This document shows, in pieces, positions 44,276 to 54,295 of a stretch of 64,000 nt of DNA (positions within the stretch are counted from its first letter, which is position 1; each line of letters opens with the position of its first letter). The stretch covers positions 186,001 to 250,000 of the forward strand of contig NZ_FNJW01000008.1 in the NCBI RefSeq assembly GCF_900102725.1, written 5' to 3'. Both the position numbers and the translations under genes were made by a program. This stretch comes from Carnobacterium viridans (GTDB taxonomy: Bacteria > Bacillota > Bacilli > Lactobacillales > Carnobacteriaceae). The notes under the pieces were generated by a model. The model did no database searches. It was not told the origin of the DNA and saw nothing but the letters and a program-made list of their open reading frames with translations.

Positions 44276-46027
44276 ATGGGAATTTATAAAAAATTAGGTT
44301 GGTTTTTTAAACAAGAAAAAAAAGCGTATATTACTGGTGTGTTATTTTTGTTTCTTGTAGCAATTATTCAATTAGTTCCTCCTAGGATAGTGGGAGTTAT
44401 TGTAGATGAAGTTGGTCAAGGAACGTTAACGCTTAAAAGGTTGATCCAATGGTTAAGTATTTTAGTAATTGCAGCGATTGCAAGTTACCTATTTCGTTAC
44501 ATCTGGCGTGTAAATATTTGGGGAACATCTGCCAAATTGGAACGAATACTGAGAACACGATTATTTAACCACTTTACTGAAATGGACAATAGTTTTTTTC
44601 AAAAGTACCGTACAGGAGATTTAATGGCGCATGCAACGAATGATTTAACAGCAGTTCGAAATGTTGCTGGTGGCGGGATATTGACCTTAGCGGATTCAGT
44701 TATTACAGGAGGTACAACGATTATTGCCATGGCACTAGTGGTTGATTGGAGGTTAACGTTAATTGCATTGATACCACTCCCATTGCTTGCTATAGCCTCA
44801 CGTGTTTTGGGTTCAAAACTCCATGAGCGTTTTAGAGGAGCGCAAGCGGCTTTTTCTAATATGAATGATAAAGCGCAAGAGAGTATATCAGGTATGAAAG
44901 TCTTAAAAACATTCGGGCAGGAAGATGAAGATGTTGAAGAATTCAGACAAAAAACTAAACAAGTAGTTGCTGAAAATCGAAAAGTGTATAAAATTGATTC
45001 GCTGTTCGACCCTACGATTACGTTTATCATGGGCATTTCTTATGTATTGACCATTATAATGGGTGGGAGATATATAAACTCAGGCACCATCACTATTGGT
45101 GAACTAATTTCCTTTATCAATTATATAGCTATGCTGGTTTGGCCGATGTTTGCTATTGGCCGATTATTTAATATTTTGGAACGTGGAAGTGCAAGTTACA
45201 ATCGAGTTGAGAAATTACTTTTAGAACGCTCAAAAATCATTGAAAAACCTTCAGCATTAACGAAAAAAATAAGAGGAGATATTCAGTATTCCATTGAAAA
45301 ATTTTCTTACCCTAAATCTGATGTTCCAACGTTAAAAGAGGTTCATTTTGAACTAAAACGTGGGCAAACGCTCGGCGTAGTAGGGAAAACAGGAGCTGGA
45401 AAAACCAGCATTTTCAAATTACTTTTAAGAGAATACGATCGTTATCGTGGACGTATTCTCTATGGGAATGAAGACATTAGAGACTACACGTTAGACGCCT
45501 TGCTGCAGCAAATCGGTTACGTACCACAAGATCAATTCTTATTTTCGACAAGTATCAAAGAAAATATTCGTTTTGCTAATCCAGAACTATCGCAAGAAGA
45601 GGTTGAAAAAGCAGCAGAGTTAACGGCCATTCATACCGATATCTTAGAAATGCCTAATGGGTATGACACAGTAGTCGGAGAACGAGGCGTTTCGTTATCG
45701 GGAGGCCAAAAACAACGGATCTCAATTGCTCGAGCGTTGATTATTAAACCTGAGCTGTTGATTCTAGATGATGCTCTATCTGCAGTAGATGCTAAAACTG
45801 AAGAGAGAATATTATCCGCTTTGAAAAAAGAGCGATCTGAACAAACAACGATTATAGCTGCTCATCGAATCAGCAGTGTTATGCATGCAGATGAAATTAT
45901 CGTTATCGATAATGGTGAGGTTAGTGAACGAGGAACACATGCTGATTTACTCATTCAAAATGGATGGTATAAAGAGATGTTCGATAGTCAACAACTTGAA
46001 CAGAAAATTGAAGGAGGTGCAGACTAA
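44276..46027 (+). CDS. ABC exporter half-transporter, non-canonical catalytic site
   Basis: A 583-residue type IV exporter subunit: six membrane helices in the first about 310 residues, then an ATPase with Walker A GKTGAGKTS at about 371-379, intact LSGGQ at about 473 and Walker B ILDDALSAVD at about 495. The catalytic Glu after Walker B is Asp. The next gene overlaps the stop by 1 nt and has the complementary defect, so the two form one heterodimer of the LmrCD/BmrCD kind. Drug or lipid export is a family inference. Confidence 0.92.
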   Translation: MGIYKKLGWFFKQEKKAYITGVLFLFLVAIIQLVPPRIVGVIVDEVGQGTLTLKRLIQWLSILVIAAIASYLFRYIWRVNIWGTSAKLERILRTRLFNHFTEMDNSFFQKYRTGDLMAHATNDLTAVRNVAGGGILTLADSVITGGTTIIAMALVVDWRLTLIALIPLPLLAIASRVLGSKLHERFRGAQAAFSNMNDKAQESISGMKVLKTFGQEDEDVEEFRQKTKQVVAENRKVYKIDSLFDPTITFIMGISYVLTIIMGGRYINSGTITIGELISFINYIAMLVWPMFAIGRLFNILERGSASYNRVEKLLLERSKIIEKPSALTKKIRGDIQYSIEKFSYPKSDVPTLKEVHFELKRGQTLGVVGKTGAGKTSIFKLLLREYDRYRGRILYGNEDIRDYTLDALLQQIGYVPQDQFLFSTSIKENIRFANPELSQEEVEKAAELTAIHTDILEMPNGYDTVVGERGVSLSGGQKQRISIARALIIKPELLILDDALSAVDAKTEERILSALKKERSEQTTIIAAHRISSVMHADEIIVIDNGEVSERGTHADLLIQNGWYKEMFDSQQLEQKIEGGAD

Positions 46028-47835
46028 TGGAACAAGAATCAACGTGGTCAAAATCATTTACTACTAAAGAACAAGTGACTATTTTAAGAAGAATCATTAC
46101 GTTTGCTTCGCCTTTCAAAATTCAATTCGCAGCGGGTATCTTATTTGGTGTTTTGTTAGCTGTCACAAATATTATTTTGCCAAGAATCCTTCAAGTATTT
46201 ATTGATAATTATTTATCAAAGGGAACGGCAACCAATCAGATCATCGGAATGTTTGCTTTGATTTATTTTGGCATGACGCTGGTAAAAATTATTTTTTGGT
46301 ACCTTAACCTTTATTTATACAATATGGCTTCAGAACAAACAGTGGAAAATATTCGTAATGCAATTTTTAAAAAGTTGCACACTTTGGGTATGCGTTTCTT
46401 TGACCAAACTCCTGCGGGCTCAATCGTTACGAGAGTAACAAATGACACAGAAACCATTAAAGAGTTTTGGTCGGTATTTCTGACTATTATACAAGGGATG
46501 CTTGGTGTTATCACATCTCTTATTGCTATGATGCTGTTGAATGTCCAAATCTCTCTATGGATTGTTGCGTTGATTCCAGTATTAGGAGTGGTCATTTGGT
46601 ATTATCAAAAGTTTAGTTCAAGATTGTACCGAAATATGAGAGAAAAATTAAGTTTGTTAAATTCAAAATTAGCTGAATCAGTTAATGGAATGAGTATCAT
46701 CCAACAATTTCGTCAAGAAAAAAGATTGCAAAAAGAGTTTGATGAAACGAACATGGAGTATTACAAACTGCGTTATGCAATGGTAAAGACAAATTCAATT
46801 TTATTAAGTCCAGTCATTGATTTCCTATATACCCTTTCACTAATTCTTATTTTAGGTTTTTTTGGATATGATTCGTTAAACGGACCAATAAGTGTAGGGG
46901 TTATTTATGCATTCACATCCTATGCGCGCAATTTCTTTAATCCTATGACAAGCATGATGGACAGCTTGAGTATCTTTCAAGATGGTATTGTTTCAAGTAG
47001 TCGAGTGTTGAATGTACTAGATAATGATGAATATACACCGCAACAACACAAAACAGCAGACGCTGAAATTCAAGCTGCTAAAATTGAGTTTAAACATGTG
47101 AGTTTTTCTTATGATGGGAAACACAATGTATTAAATGATATCTCTTTTGTTGCTTTACCCGGACAAACGGTTGCCTTGGTAGGCCACACAGGGAGTGGTA
47201 AAAGTTCTATCATTAATGTTATGATGCGCTTTTATGAATTCTTTGAAGGCGAGATTTTGATTGATGATGTTCCTATTAAGAATTATCCGATAAAGGAATT
47301 AAGAAAAAAAATGGGGTTAGTTTTACAAGATTCCTTTTTATTTTACGGAACGATCAAAGACAATATCCGCTTGAAAAATCCAGCTATAACAGATTTTCAA
47401 ATAGAAGAAGCTGCCCAATTTGTTCAAGCAGATACCTTCATTGAGAAATTAGCGAACCAATATGATTCTAAAGTCATCGAGCGGGGAGCTAGTTATTCAA
47501 CAGGGCAAAAGCAATTGATTTCTTTTGCAAGTACAATAGTTACTGATCCTAAAATATTGATTTTGGATGAAGCAACGGCAAATATTGATACTGAAACCGA
47601 AACGCTTATTCAAGAAGGTCTCAGGAAAATGCGAAAAGGGCGTACAACGTTGGCTATTGCTCATCGTCTATCTACCATTCGTGATGCTGATTTAATTCTT
47701 GTCTTGGACCATGGAAGAATTGTCGAGCGTGGCAACCATGATGAGTTGATTCAACAAAATGGCATCTATTATGATATGTATCGCCTGCAAAATAGTGGTC
47801 TTCAAAATGAGGATAGTATGTCCGAAAACATTTAG
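46027..47835 (+). CDS. ABC exporter half-transporter, degenerate signature
   Basis: A 602-residue partner of the preceding gene: six membrane helices, Walker A GHTGSGKSS at about 385, Walker B ILDEATANID with the catalytic Glu intact, but the signature reads YSTGQ in place of LSGGQ (about 489). In the heterodimer, the working site would combine this Walker A/B with the partner's LSGGQ, and the other site would be weak. This matches LmrD/BmrD-type subunits. The start codon overlaps the preceding stop (TAATG). Confidence 0.92.
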   Translation: MEQESTWSKSFTTKEQVTILRRIITFASPFKIQFAAGILFGVLLAVTNIILPRILQVFIDNYLSKGTATNQIIGMFALIYFGMTLVKIIFWYLNLYLYNMASEQTVENIRNAIFKKLHTLGMRFFDQTPAGSIVTRVTNDTETIKEFWSVFLTIIQGMLGVITSLIAMMLLNVQISLWIVALIPVLGVVIWYYQKFSSRLYRNMREKLSLLNSKLAESVNGMSIIQQFRQEKRLQKEFDETNMEYYKLRYAMVKTNSILLSPVIDFLYTLSLILILGFFGYDSLNGPISVGVIYAFTSYARNFFNPMTSMMDSLSIFQDGIVSSSRVLNVLDNDEYTPQQHKTADAEIQAAKIEFKHVSFSYDGKHNVLNDISFVALPGQTVALVGHTGSGKSSIINVMMRFYEFFEGEILIDDVPIKNYPIKELRKKMGLVLQDSFLFYGTIKDNIRLKNPAITDFQIEEAAQFVQADTFIEKLANQYDSKVIERGASYSTGQKQLISFASTIVTDPKILILDEATANIDTETETLIQEGLRKMRKGRTTLAIAHRLSTIRDADLILVLDHGRIVERGNHDELIQQNGIYYDMYRLQNSGLQNEDSMSENI

Positions 47836-47892
47836 GCTTTCATTAAATGCAAAAATTAGTGGAAGATGAACGCGATATTCTAATCTATAACG

Positions 47893-47933
47893 AAAAGAGG
47901 AGCTGGGACAAATTGTCCTAGCTCCTCTTTTTG
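47893..47933. terminator. Bidirectional terminator between exporter and plsC
   Basis: A long stem AAAAGAGGAGCTgGGACA / TGTCCtAGCTCCTCTTTT with one G-T pair and an AAT loop, then T residues. Confidence 0.92.
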
Positions 47934-48554
47934 CTATTTCTTATAGTCGTATTTAAATGAAGGGTCAATTTCATAATCCAATTGGTCAAAAGCTTGTTGG
48001 ATTTGTTCGTCGATTGCCTTTAAATTTTCTTTTGAAAGCTTCACTGTACGGTCTATAGTGATTGGGTCTCCAAAACGCACGGTCACTTTTTTTCTTTTTA
48101 ACAGGCCACTTAAAGTCATGGGTCCTTGATAAACTGCTGGAATAATTGGCACACCGCTCAGTTTAGCAATTGTAGCGGCGCCACCTTTTATTTCATTTGA
48201 GTGTCTTGTTCCTGTTGGAAAGATCATTAAACTTAAATTTCCTTTCTTAAGGATTTTTACAGGTGTTTTAATAGCACTTGGACCAGGATTAGCCCGATCG
48301 ACCGGAAATGCATTTGCGTGTCTGATGACCCAACTAAGAATAGGATTTTTGAACAATTCTTTTTTTGCCATAAATGTAAATGGTTTAGGGCTAGCAGCTA
48401 GTGCTAAATAGACTGGATCAATCCAGGTTCTATGGGGTGCCACTAATATATAGGATGTATCTGTTGGAAGTTTGTCACGATTTTCATAATGGGCATTGCC
48501 ATTTAAAATCGCTAACAAAAAGCGTAAAGTGCCGCGTAAAATTCTATAAAACAA
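47934..48554 (-). CDS. plsC: 1-acyl-sn-glycerol-3-phosphate acyltransferase
   Basis: A 206-residue membrane-associated acyltransferase making phosphatidic acid. The catalytic H-x4-D is PHRTWID at about 40-46. FPVDR and FPTGTRHSNEIKGG correspond to the acceptor-binding blocks, with Thr in place of the usual Glu of FPEGTR. An N-terminal hydrophobic stretch can insert in the membrane. It has a divergent upstream gap of 269 nt to the SNF2 gene. That gap holds the palindrome ATACTA-A-TAGTAT (48598-48610), possibly an operator. Confidence 0.9.
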   Translation of the reverse strand: MFYRILRGTLRFLLAILNGNAHYENRDKLPTDTSYILVAPHRTWIDPVYLALAASPKPFTFMAKKELFKNPILSWVIRHANAFPVDRANPGPSAIKTPVKILKKGNLSLMIFPTGTRHSNEIKGGAATIAKLSGVPIIPAVYQGPMTLSGLLKRKKVTVRFGDPITIDRTVKLSKENLKAIDEQIQQAFDQLDYEIDPSFKYDYKK

Positions 48555-48823
48555 AATGATTCAACCTCTCATTAATTCAATTTTCTAGTACATTTTTATA
48601 CTAATAGTATGATTCATAACCCGTATTATAGCAAGTTATTTTTAATTTAACCATGGATAGTTAGAATCTATAAAATAGTTGCAGAATGAAAACGGCAGAA
48701 CTCTACAAATTTAAAAGAAAAAATTTTCTTTTTTACCCATAATGACGTACAATAGAGAGATAGAAAAAAACGTGCTTGAAAAATAATTATTTTATAAAAA
48801 GCAAGAAAGTAGGGGAATGTTGA

Positions 48824-51800
48824 ATGAAATGGAGTATACCAGAACGCGTGATTGAGCAAGGAAGACAATACGTTGCCGAAAAACGCGTCCTTTCAGTCAA
48901 CTCAATATTAGATAAAAAAATATGGTCTGCTGAAGTCATGGGAAGCGATATATTTCATGTTGAATTAGATGGTTCAACAAAGGAAGATGATTTTTGTGAA
49001 TGTCTTTATTGGAAAAATCACGGCTATTGCAAACATACAGTTGCTGTTGAACTGGAATTGAGAGATAGAAAAATAAGCCGAATAATGACAGCTGAAAATG
49101 CAAAAAAAGTCGCTATTGACTCACCCAATCCAGGACAAGAGTTAACGGAGTCTTTTACACGTATATTTTTAAATGAGAATAGAAAAATAACTGCTTCTAC
49201 TAAACAAAAACAATCATTGAAATTGGAATATAAAGTTGAAGTAAAACCAATGACTACTGCACTTATAAGAACCTCATTTGATGTACTAGCCTTAAGTCTT
49301 AAAGCTGGAATAGATAAAATGTATATTATAAAAGATTTGCCATTATTTTTAGAATGCTTTATCAAAAAGGAAACAGTGGAGTTAAAAGCTGGTCAAGAAA
49401 TAAATTTTAAGGATATTTCGATTAAAAAAGAAGACAATGAGATTTTAACGAATCTATACAAGCAACAGAAATCCATTCAACTGGTTTCTGGAGAAAATAA
49501 AGATGCAAAATCACTATTATCAAACAGTCGTTATTTGATATTGATGACTGCTTTAGCAGAAGAAACGCTTTTAGATATACAAGATAGTGGGAATTTACAG
49601 TTTGTTGCAGCAAACAACACTTATAAAACGATGATGTTTGTAGAAGATAAAATGCCCTTTTCTTTTGATATCTCCCAAAAGAATAATACGGTACTGTTAT
49701 CCATTACAAGTCTAGCAGACAGCCATCTTAAAGAATACGATTGGTTTGTTGCGGACAATATTGTGTTCCAGCCAACATTAGAACAGATGCGTGCATATCG
49801 TCCATTACAACAGTTTTTACAACGGTACGATAGCGACAATATTACAATAGAACCAGCGGATATGCCAGATTTCACTGCCTATGTTATGCCATTACTTGTG
49901 AAAATAGGAAATGTTTCGATTGATGATCAATTGAAAGATTCTTTTGTTCAAGAACCTTTAGCAACATCCGTTTATTTTGAATACCAGAATGAGGCAGTAC
50001 ATGCGACAGTAGAGTTTAATTATAAACACATGATTTTATCTACTGATCCTTCTAAGAATCAATTACCAGAAGAAGGCGTACAAATTATTCGAGACAGTGA
50101 AAAAGAAATGAAAATTATCAATCAACTTATTGGATTTGATTACCACCGTACAGAAACAAATTATACGAAACGTATGGTTCGTGATGATGATTTTTATACC
50201 TTATTTACAAAGGAAATCCCAACACTTGAATTAGATGCTACTGTTTATGTAGATGATTTATTGGATAGTATGTTTTTGAACCAAATTGATCCTGAAACGA
50301 TTATCGACTTGCAAAATGAAGGCTCCTTTCTTGACGTTCGTTTTGACATTAAAGGGATTACACCTGAAGAAGTTGATGATGTATTAAAAAGTTTAGTAGA
50401 AAAAAAAGCTTTTCACAAATTTGATAATGGAACCATCCTTTCACTAGAATCAGAAAGCTTTAAGCAAGTCAGTGATGTATTGAACGAATTACGCGTCACA
50501 AAGAAATTTCAAAATGGTGGGGTCCAACTACCAAGTTATCGTGGCTTAGAATTAAATGAAAAATTCTCGTTGGATGAAAAAACTAAAGGAACCGTATCAA
50601 AGAAATTCAAAAATTTGATACGCGATTTAAATTTCCCAGAGGAATTTGAGGTTGACGTTCCCAAGTCTTTAAAAGCAGAATTAAGACCTTATCAAAAAAC
50701 AGGATTTCAGTGGCTGAAGATGTTGTCTCAATATGGGTTTGGTGGTATCTTAGCGGATGATATGGGACTTGGAAAAACGATTCAAGTCATCACTTATATT
50801 TTATCTGAAATTGAGGAAAAGGGACAAAATGATCCTTTCCTTATCGTTGCTCCAGCGTCGTTAATCTATAATTGGCATTTTGAAATCGAAAAATTCGCTC
50901 CTTCAGTTGAAAGTATTGTAATCTCTGGTACAGCTGAAGAAAGAATGCAGTTGATTGAAAATGTTAAGCCTAATCAAGTTTTGATCACATCCTATCCTAG
51001 TTTTAGGCAAGATGTTGTTCATTACAAGAAAATGGCATTCAGCACACTGATTTTAGACGAATCACAAATGGTGAAAAACCATAACACGAAAACGTCTCAA
51101 GCATTAAGAGACCTAACCATTAAAAAACGTTTTGCATTAAGTGGAACACCTATTGAAAATAAAATTGAAGAATTATGGGCTATTTTCCAATTAATTATGC
51201 CAGGATTTTTCCCTTCAATCAAAAAGTTCAAAACTCTTCCAAATGAGCAGATTGCTAAAATGATCCGTCCTTTTGTATTAAGACGAATCAAAAAAGATGT
51301 GCTGAAAGAGTTACCGGATAAAATTGAAACCAATTTGTACAGTCAAATGACAAAAGAACAAAAAACTGTCTACCTTGCGTATTTACAACGAATCCAAGAA
51401 AGTGTAAATAGCATGAATGGAGCAGAGTTTAAAAAGAATCGCATTGAGATTTTGGCAGGATTGACACGTCTAAGACAAATTTGTTGTGATCCTAAATTAT
51501 TCATTGATGATTACGAAGGCAGTTCTGGAAAATTGGAGCAACTTAAAGAAACGATTCAAACTGCAAGAGAAAATGGAAGACGTATTTTAATCTTTTCTCA
51601 ATTTACTTCTATGCTGGCCATTATTGAAAAGGAATTAGATGAGCAAGAAATTGAAACATTTTATTTAAGTGGTCAAACAAAACCTAAAGAACGAATTGAA
51701 ATGGTGAATCAATTTAATGCTGGAGAAAAAGATGTATTCCTTATTTCTCTTAAAGCAGGTGGAACAGGATTGAATCTTACCGGTGCCGATATGGTTATTC

Positions 51801-52051
51801 TGTATGATCTATGGTGGAACCCAGCAGTTGAAGAACAGGCAGCCGGTCGTGCACATAGAATTGGACAGAAAAAAGTTGTCCAAGTGCTACGTCTAATTGC
51901 TGAAGGAACTATTGAGGAGAAAATTGACCAATTACAACAAGAGAAGAAAGCCTTGTTTGATCAAATAATTACAGAAGACGGAACAATTCAAAAAGAAGGA
52001 AGTCAGTTAAGTGAAGATGACATTCGTGAAATTTTGAGTATCGGGATGTAG
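48824..52051 (+). CDS. SWIM zinc-finger SNF2-family helicase
   Basis: A 1075-residue Swi2/Snf2 ATPase. A SWIM zinc finger lies at about 55-72 (CECLYWKNHGYCKH). A long SNF2-associated region follows, then the ATPase core with DDMGLGKT at about 645-652, DESQMVKN at about 745 in place of the usual DEAQ, and the helicase C domain with GGTGLNLTGAD and QAAGRAHRIGQ near 1005. A TACAAT at 48748-48753 may be the -10. RNA polymerase recycling or DNA remodelling is suggested by distant family members; neither is shown here. Confidence 0.92.
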   Translation: MKWSIPERVIEQGRQYVAEKRVLSVNSILDKKIWSAEVMGSDIFHVELDGSTKEDDFCECLYWKNHGYCKHTVAVELELRDRKISRIMTAENAKKVAIDSPNPGQELTESFTRIFLNENRKITASTKQKQSLKLEYKVEVKPMTTALIRTSFDVLALSLKAGIDKMYIIKDLPLFLECFIKKETVELKAGQEINFKDISIKKEDNEILTNLYKQQKSIQLVSGENKDAKSLLSNSRYLILMTALAEETLLDIQDSGNLQFVAANNTYKTMMFVEDKMPFSFDISQKNNTVLLSITSLADSHLKEYDWFVADNIVFQPTLEQMRAYRPLQQFLQRYDSDNITIEPADMPDFTAYVMPLLVKIGNVSIDDQLKDSFVQEPLATSVYFEYQNEAVHATVEFNYKHMILSTDPSKNQLPEEGVQIIRDSEKEMKIINQLIGFDYHRTETNYTKRMVRDDDFYTLFTKEIPTLELDATVYVDDLLDSMFLNQIDPETIIDLQNEGSFLDVRFDIKGITPEEVDDVLKSLVEKKAFHKFDNGTILSLESESFKQVSDVLNELRVTKKFQNGGVQLPSYRGLELNEKFSLDEKTKGTVSKKFKNLIRDLNFPEEFEVDVPKSLKAELRPYQKTGFQWLKMLSQYGFGGILADDMGLGKTIQVITYILSEIEEKGQNDPFLIVAPASLIYNWHFEIEKFAPSVESIVISGTAEERMQLIENVKPNQVLITSYPSFRQDVVHYKKMAFSTLILDESQMVKNHNTKTSQALRDLTIKKRFALSGTPIENKIEELWAIFQLIMPGFFPSIKKFKTLPNEQIAKMIRPFVLRRIKKDVLKELPDKIETNLYSQMTKEQKTVYLAYLQRIQESVNSMNGAEFKKNRIEILAGLTRLRQICCDPKLFIDDYEGSSGKLEQLKETIQTARENGRRILIFSQFTSMLAIIEKELDEQEIETFYLSGQTKPKERIEMVNQFNAGEKDVFLISLKAGGTGLNLTGADMVILYDLWWNPAVEEQAAGRAHRIGQKKVVQVLRLIAEGTIEEKIDQLQQEKKALFDQIITEDGTIQKEGSQLSEDDIREILSIGM

Positions 52052-52077
52052 CAAGAAATAAAAAACGACAGTTAGGC

Positions 52078-52106
52078 TTGATTTTTTTATCTTTATCCTA
52101 TACAAT
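52078..52106 (+). promoter_or_regulatory. rpsB promoter
   Basis: TTGATT (52078-52083) and TACAAT (52101-52106), spacer 17 nt. Transcription should begin near 52113. Confidence 0.7.
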
Positions 52107-52112
52107 TATTAA

Positions 52113-52236
52113 CGGTGCTAAAAGCACTGAAAATTATTTCACACTTCAAAGGATGTAAAGGACGGTGCTTGATTAGTCAAGTCTCCTTACAGTTGAATTT
52201 GAAGGAGGAAAATAAAAAACCAATGGAGGAAATATA
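52113..52236 (+). ncRNA. rpsB mRNA leader, probably the Lacto-rpsB motif
   Basis: About 125 nt of structured leader upstream of rpsB. CTTGA-TTAG-TCAAG (52168-52181) is a hairpin; CTCCTT (52183-52188) can pair with AAGGAG (52202-52207), an SD-like block ahead of the true SD TGGAGGA (52224-52230). Lactobacillales rpsB genes carry a described leader (Lacto-rpsB) thought to bind S2 for autoregulation. The assignment is by position and pairing only. Confidence 0.5.
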
Positions 52237-52238
52237 TT

Positions 52239-53027
52239 ATGGCAGTAATTTCAATGAAACAATTGCTTGAAGCAGGAGTTCATTTTGGTCACCAAACACG
52301 TCGTTGGAACCCTAAAATGAAACGTTATATCTTTACAGAAAGAAGTGGTATCTACATCATCGACTTACAAAAAACTGTTAAGTTAGCTGATGCAGCATAC
52401 AACTACATGAAAGAAGTATCTGAAAATGGCGGAATCGCTTTATTCGTTGGTACTAAAAAACAAGCACAAGAAGCTATTAAAGACGAAGCAATTCGTTCTG
52501 GACAATACTTTGTAAACCACCGTTGGTTAGGTGGAACATTAACAAACTGGGATACTATACAAAAACGTATCAAACGTTTGAAAGCTATCAACAAAATGGA
52601 AGAAGACGGAACTTTTGATGTCCTTCCTAAAAAAGAAGTTGGGATCTTAATCAAACAACGTGACCGTCTTGAAAAATTCCTAGGTGGGATCCAAGATATG
52701 CCTAGAATTCCAGATGTAATGTTCGTTGTTGACCCTCGTAAAGAACGTATTGCGATTCAAGAAGCACACAAATTAAACATTCCAGTAGTAGCAATGGTTG
52801 ATACTAACTGTGATCCAGATGAAATCGATGTTATCATCCCATCAAACGATGACGCTATCCGCGCTGTTAAATTGATTACTTCAAAAATGGCTGATGCTAT
52901 GATTGAAGGAAACCAAGGTGAAGATGAAGTCGTTGAAGAAACTTTCACAGCTGAAGCACCAGAAGCTTCTGAAACTGCTTCAATTGAAGAAATCGTTGAA
53001 GTTGTTGAAGGAAATAACGCTGAATAA
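52239..53027 (+). CDS. rpsB: Ribosomal protein S2
   Basis: A 262-residue 30S protein. [22 protein letters not shown] and [15 protein letters not shown] are family signatures; an acidic C-terminal tail rich in Glu, Ala and Val (about 225-262) is an extension typical of LAB. Codons are strongly biased. TGGAGGA precedes ATG 52239. It starts the rpsB-tsf unit, with an internal hairpin terminator before tsf. Confidence 0.98.
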   Translation: MAVISMKQLLEAGVHFGHQTRRWNPKMKRYIFTERSGIYIIDLQKTVKLADAAYNYMKEVSENGGIALFVGTKKQAQEAIKDEAIRSGQYFVNHRWLGGTLTNWDTIQKRIKRLKAINKMEEDGTFDVLPKKEVGILIKQRDRLEKFLGGIQDMPRIPDVMFVVDPRKERIAIQEAHKLNIPVVAMVDTNCDPDEIDVIIPSNDDAIRAVKLITSKMADAMIEGNQGEDEVVEETFTAEAPEASETASIEEIVEVVEGNNAE

Positions 53028-53047
53028 TAACTAATTAAATTGATATA

Positions 53048-53128
53048 GGCTGTCTCGAGTAGGGAGAAGTGAGAAGCGACTTTTTACGAAGCGGCGTCAT
53101 TTCTTTCATGACGAGACAGTCTTTTTTT
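53048..53128 (+). terminator. Hairpin terminator/attenuator between rpsB and tsf
   Basis: GGCTGTCTCG (53048-53057) pairs with CGAGACAGTC (53112-53121) and is followed by seven T. It should lower tsf relative to rpsB. Confidence 0.8.
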
Positions 53129-53176
53129 ATGAAAATTAATAAAAAACTAATACAACTCACTAGGAGGAAATATAGA

Positions 53177-54058
53177 ATGGCAAAAGTAACAGCTCAACTA
53201 GTTAAAAAATTACGTGACATGACAGGCGTTGGAATGATGGACGCTAAAAAAGCATTGGTTGCTGTTGATGGAGACATCGACGCTGCAGTTGATCACTTAA
53301 GAGAAACAGGTATGGCAAAAGCAGCTAAAAAAGCTGACCGTATCGCTGCTGAAGGATTAGCTGGCGTATACGTTAACGGAAATGTTGGTTCTATTACAGA
53401 AATCAACTCTGAAACTGACTTTGTTTCTAAAAATCAACAATTTCAAAAATTAGTTAAAGATGTAACTGAAGCAATTGCTGAAGGAAATCCTGAAACTGTT
53501 GAAGCGGCTCAATCTCTTAAAGCAGGAGATGGAACTGTAGAAACTGAAATATTAGCAGCAGTAACTAAAATCGGTGAAAAAATCGAATTACGTCGTTTTG
53601 CGCGTGTTGAAAAAACTGATGCAGACGCTTTTGGAGCTTACTCTCACATGGGAGGACGTATTGCTGTATTAGTTGTTCTTGAAGGAACAACTGACGAAGA
53701 TGTTGCTCGCGATATTGCTATGCATATTGCTGCTATCAATCCTAAATACGTTTCTCGCGACCAAGTTTCTCAAGAAGAAATCGATCACGAAACAAAAATA
53801 TTGACTGAGCAAGCTTTAAACGAAGGCAAACCAGCTAATATTGTTGAAAAAATGATCCAAGGCCGTTTAAATAAATATTTAGCTGAAATTTCTTTAGTTG
53901 ACCAACCTTTTGTTAAAGATCCTGATTTAACAGTTGGTAAATATATTGCATCTAAAGGTGCTGTAGTTAAATCATTTGTTCGCTTTGAAGTTGGCGAAGG
54001 AATTGAAAAACGTGAAGATAACTTTGCTGAAGAAGTTATGAATCAAGTGAATAAATAA
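53177..54058 (+). CDS. tsf: Elongation factor Ts
   Basis: A 293-residue nucleotide exchange factor for EF-Tu. The N-terminal UBA-like domain [20 protein letters not shown] and the motif [10 protein letters not shown] are clear. ATG 53177 behind TAGGAGGAA is the real start; an open frame from 53069 runs through the terminator hairpin and is not credible. Confidence 0.98.
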   Translation: MAKVTAQLVKKLRDMTGVGMMDAKKALVAVDGDIDAAVDHLRETGMAKAAKKADRIAAEGLAGVYVNGNVGSITEINSETDFVSKNQQFQKLVKDVTEAIAEGNPETVEAAQSLKAGDGTVETEILAAVTKIGEKIELRRFARVEKTDADAFGAYSHMGGRIAVLVVLEGTTDEDVARDIAMHIAAINPKYVSRDQVSQEEIDHETKILTEQALNEGKPANIVEKMIQGRLNKYLAEISLVDQPFVKDPDLTVGKYIASKGAVVKSFVRFEVGEGIEKREDNFAEEVMNQVNK

Positions 54059-54071
54059 ATCGATTTTAGTT

Positions 54072-54104
54072 AAAAAAGGAGCGCAACAGTTGCGTTCCTT
54101 TTTT
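54072..54104 (+). terminator. Terminator of tsf
   Basis: AAAAAAGGAGCGCAA / TTGCGTTCCTTTTTT with one G-T pair and a 3-nt loop. Confidence 0.9.
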
Positions 54105-54251
54105 ACTACAGTTTTTTGTTGACTCATTTGCTTTTGACCGAGCTAGTTAAGAGTGGCCATCTTGTTCGTTCTGTAAATATTTGATACATAGTGATCTCAC
54201 TAAAGGAACCGGTACAAGGTCCATCTTTTAAATGAAGTTTCTGTCAGAGTA
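54105..54251. other. Gap between tsf and pyrH without a gene
   Basis: No supported coding region, RNA or repeat. A short frame from ATG 54232 into the pyrH start has no SD. PyrR-type leader features were not seen. Confidence 0.5.
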
Positions 54252-54260
54252 TGGTAAAAT
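54252..54260 (+). promoter_or_regulatory. Extended -10 promoter before pyrH
   Basis: TGGTAAAAT, an extended -10, lies 35 nt before ATG 54296. Confidence 0.5.
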
Positions 54261-54295
54261 AGTAAAAGTGAACGAGCCAATGGAGGGAAATATAA

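Noticed and set aside
53069-53176. Longer EF-Ts start
   Set aside because: It would translate through the terminator hairpin; SD and family start are at 53177.
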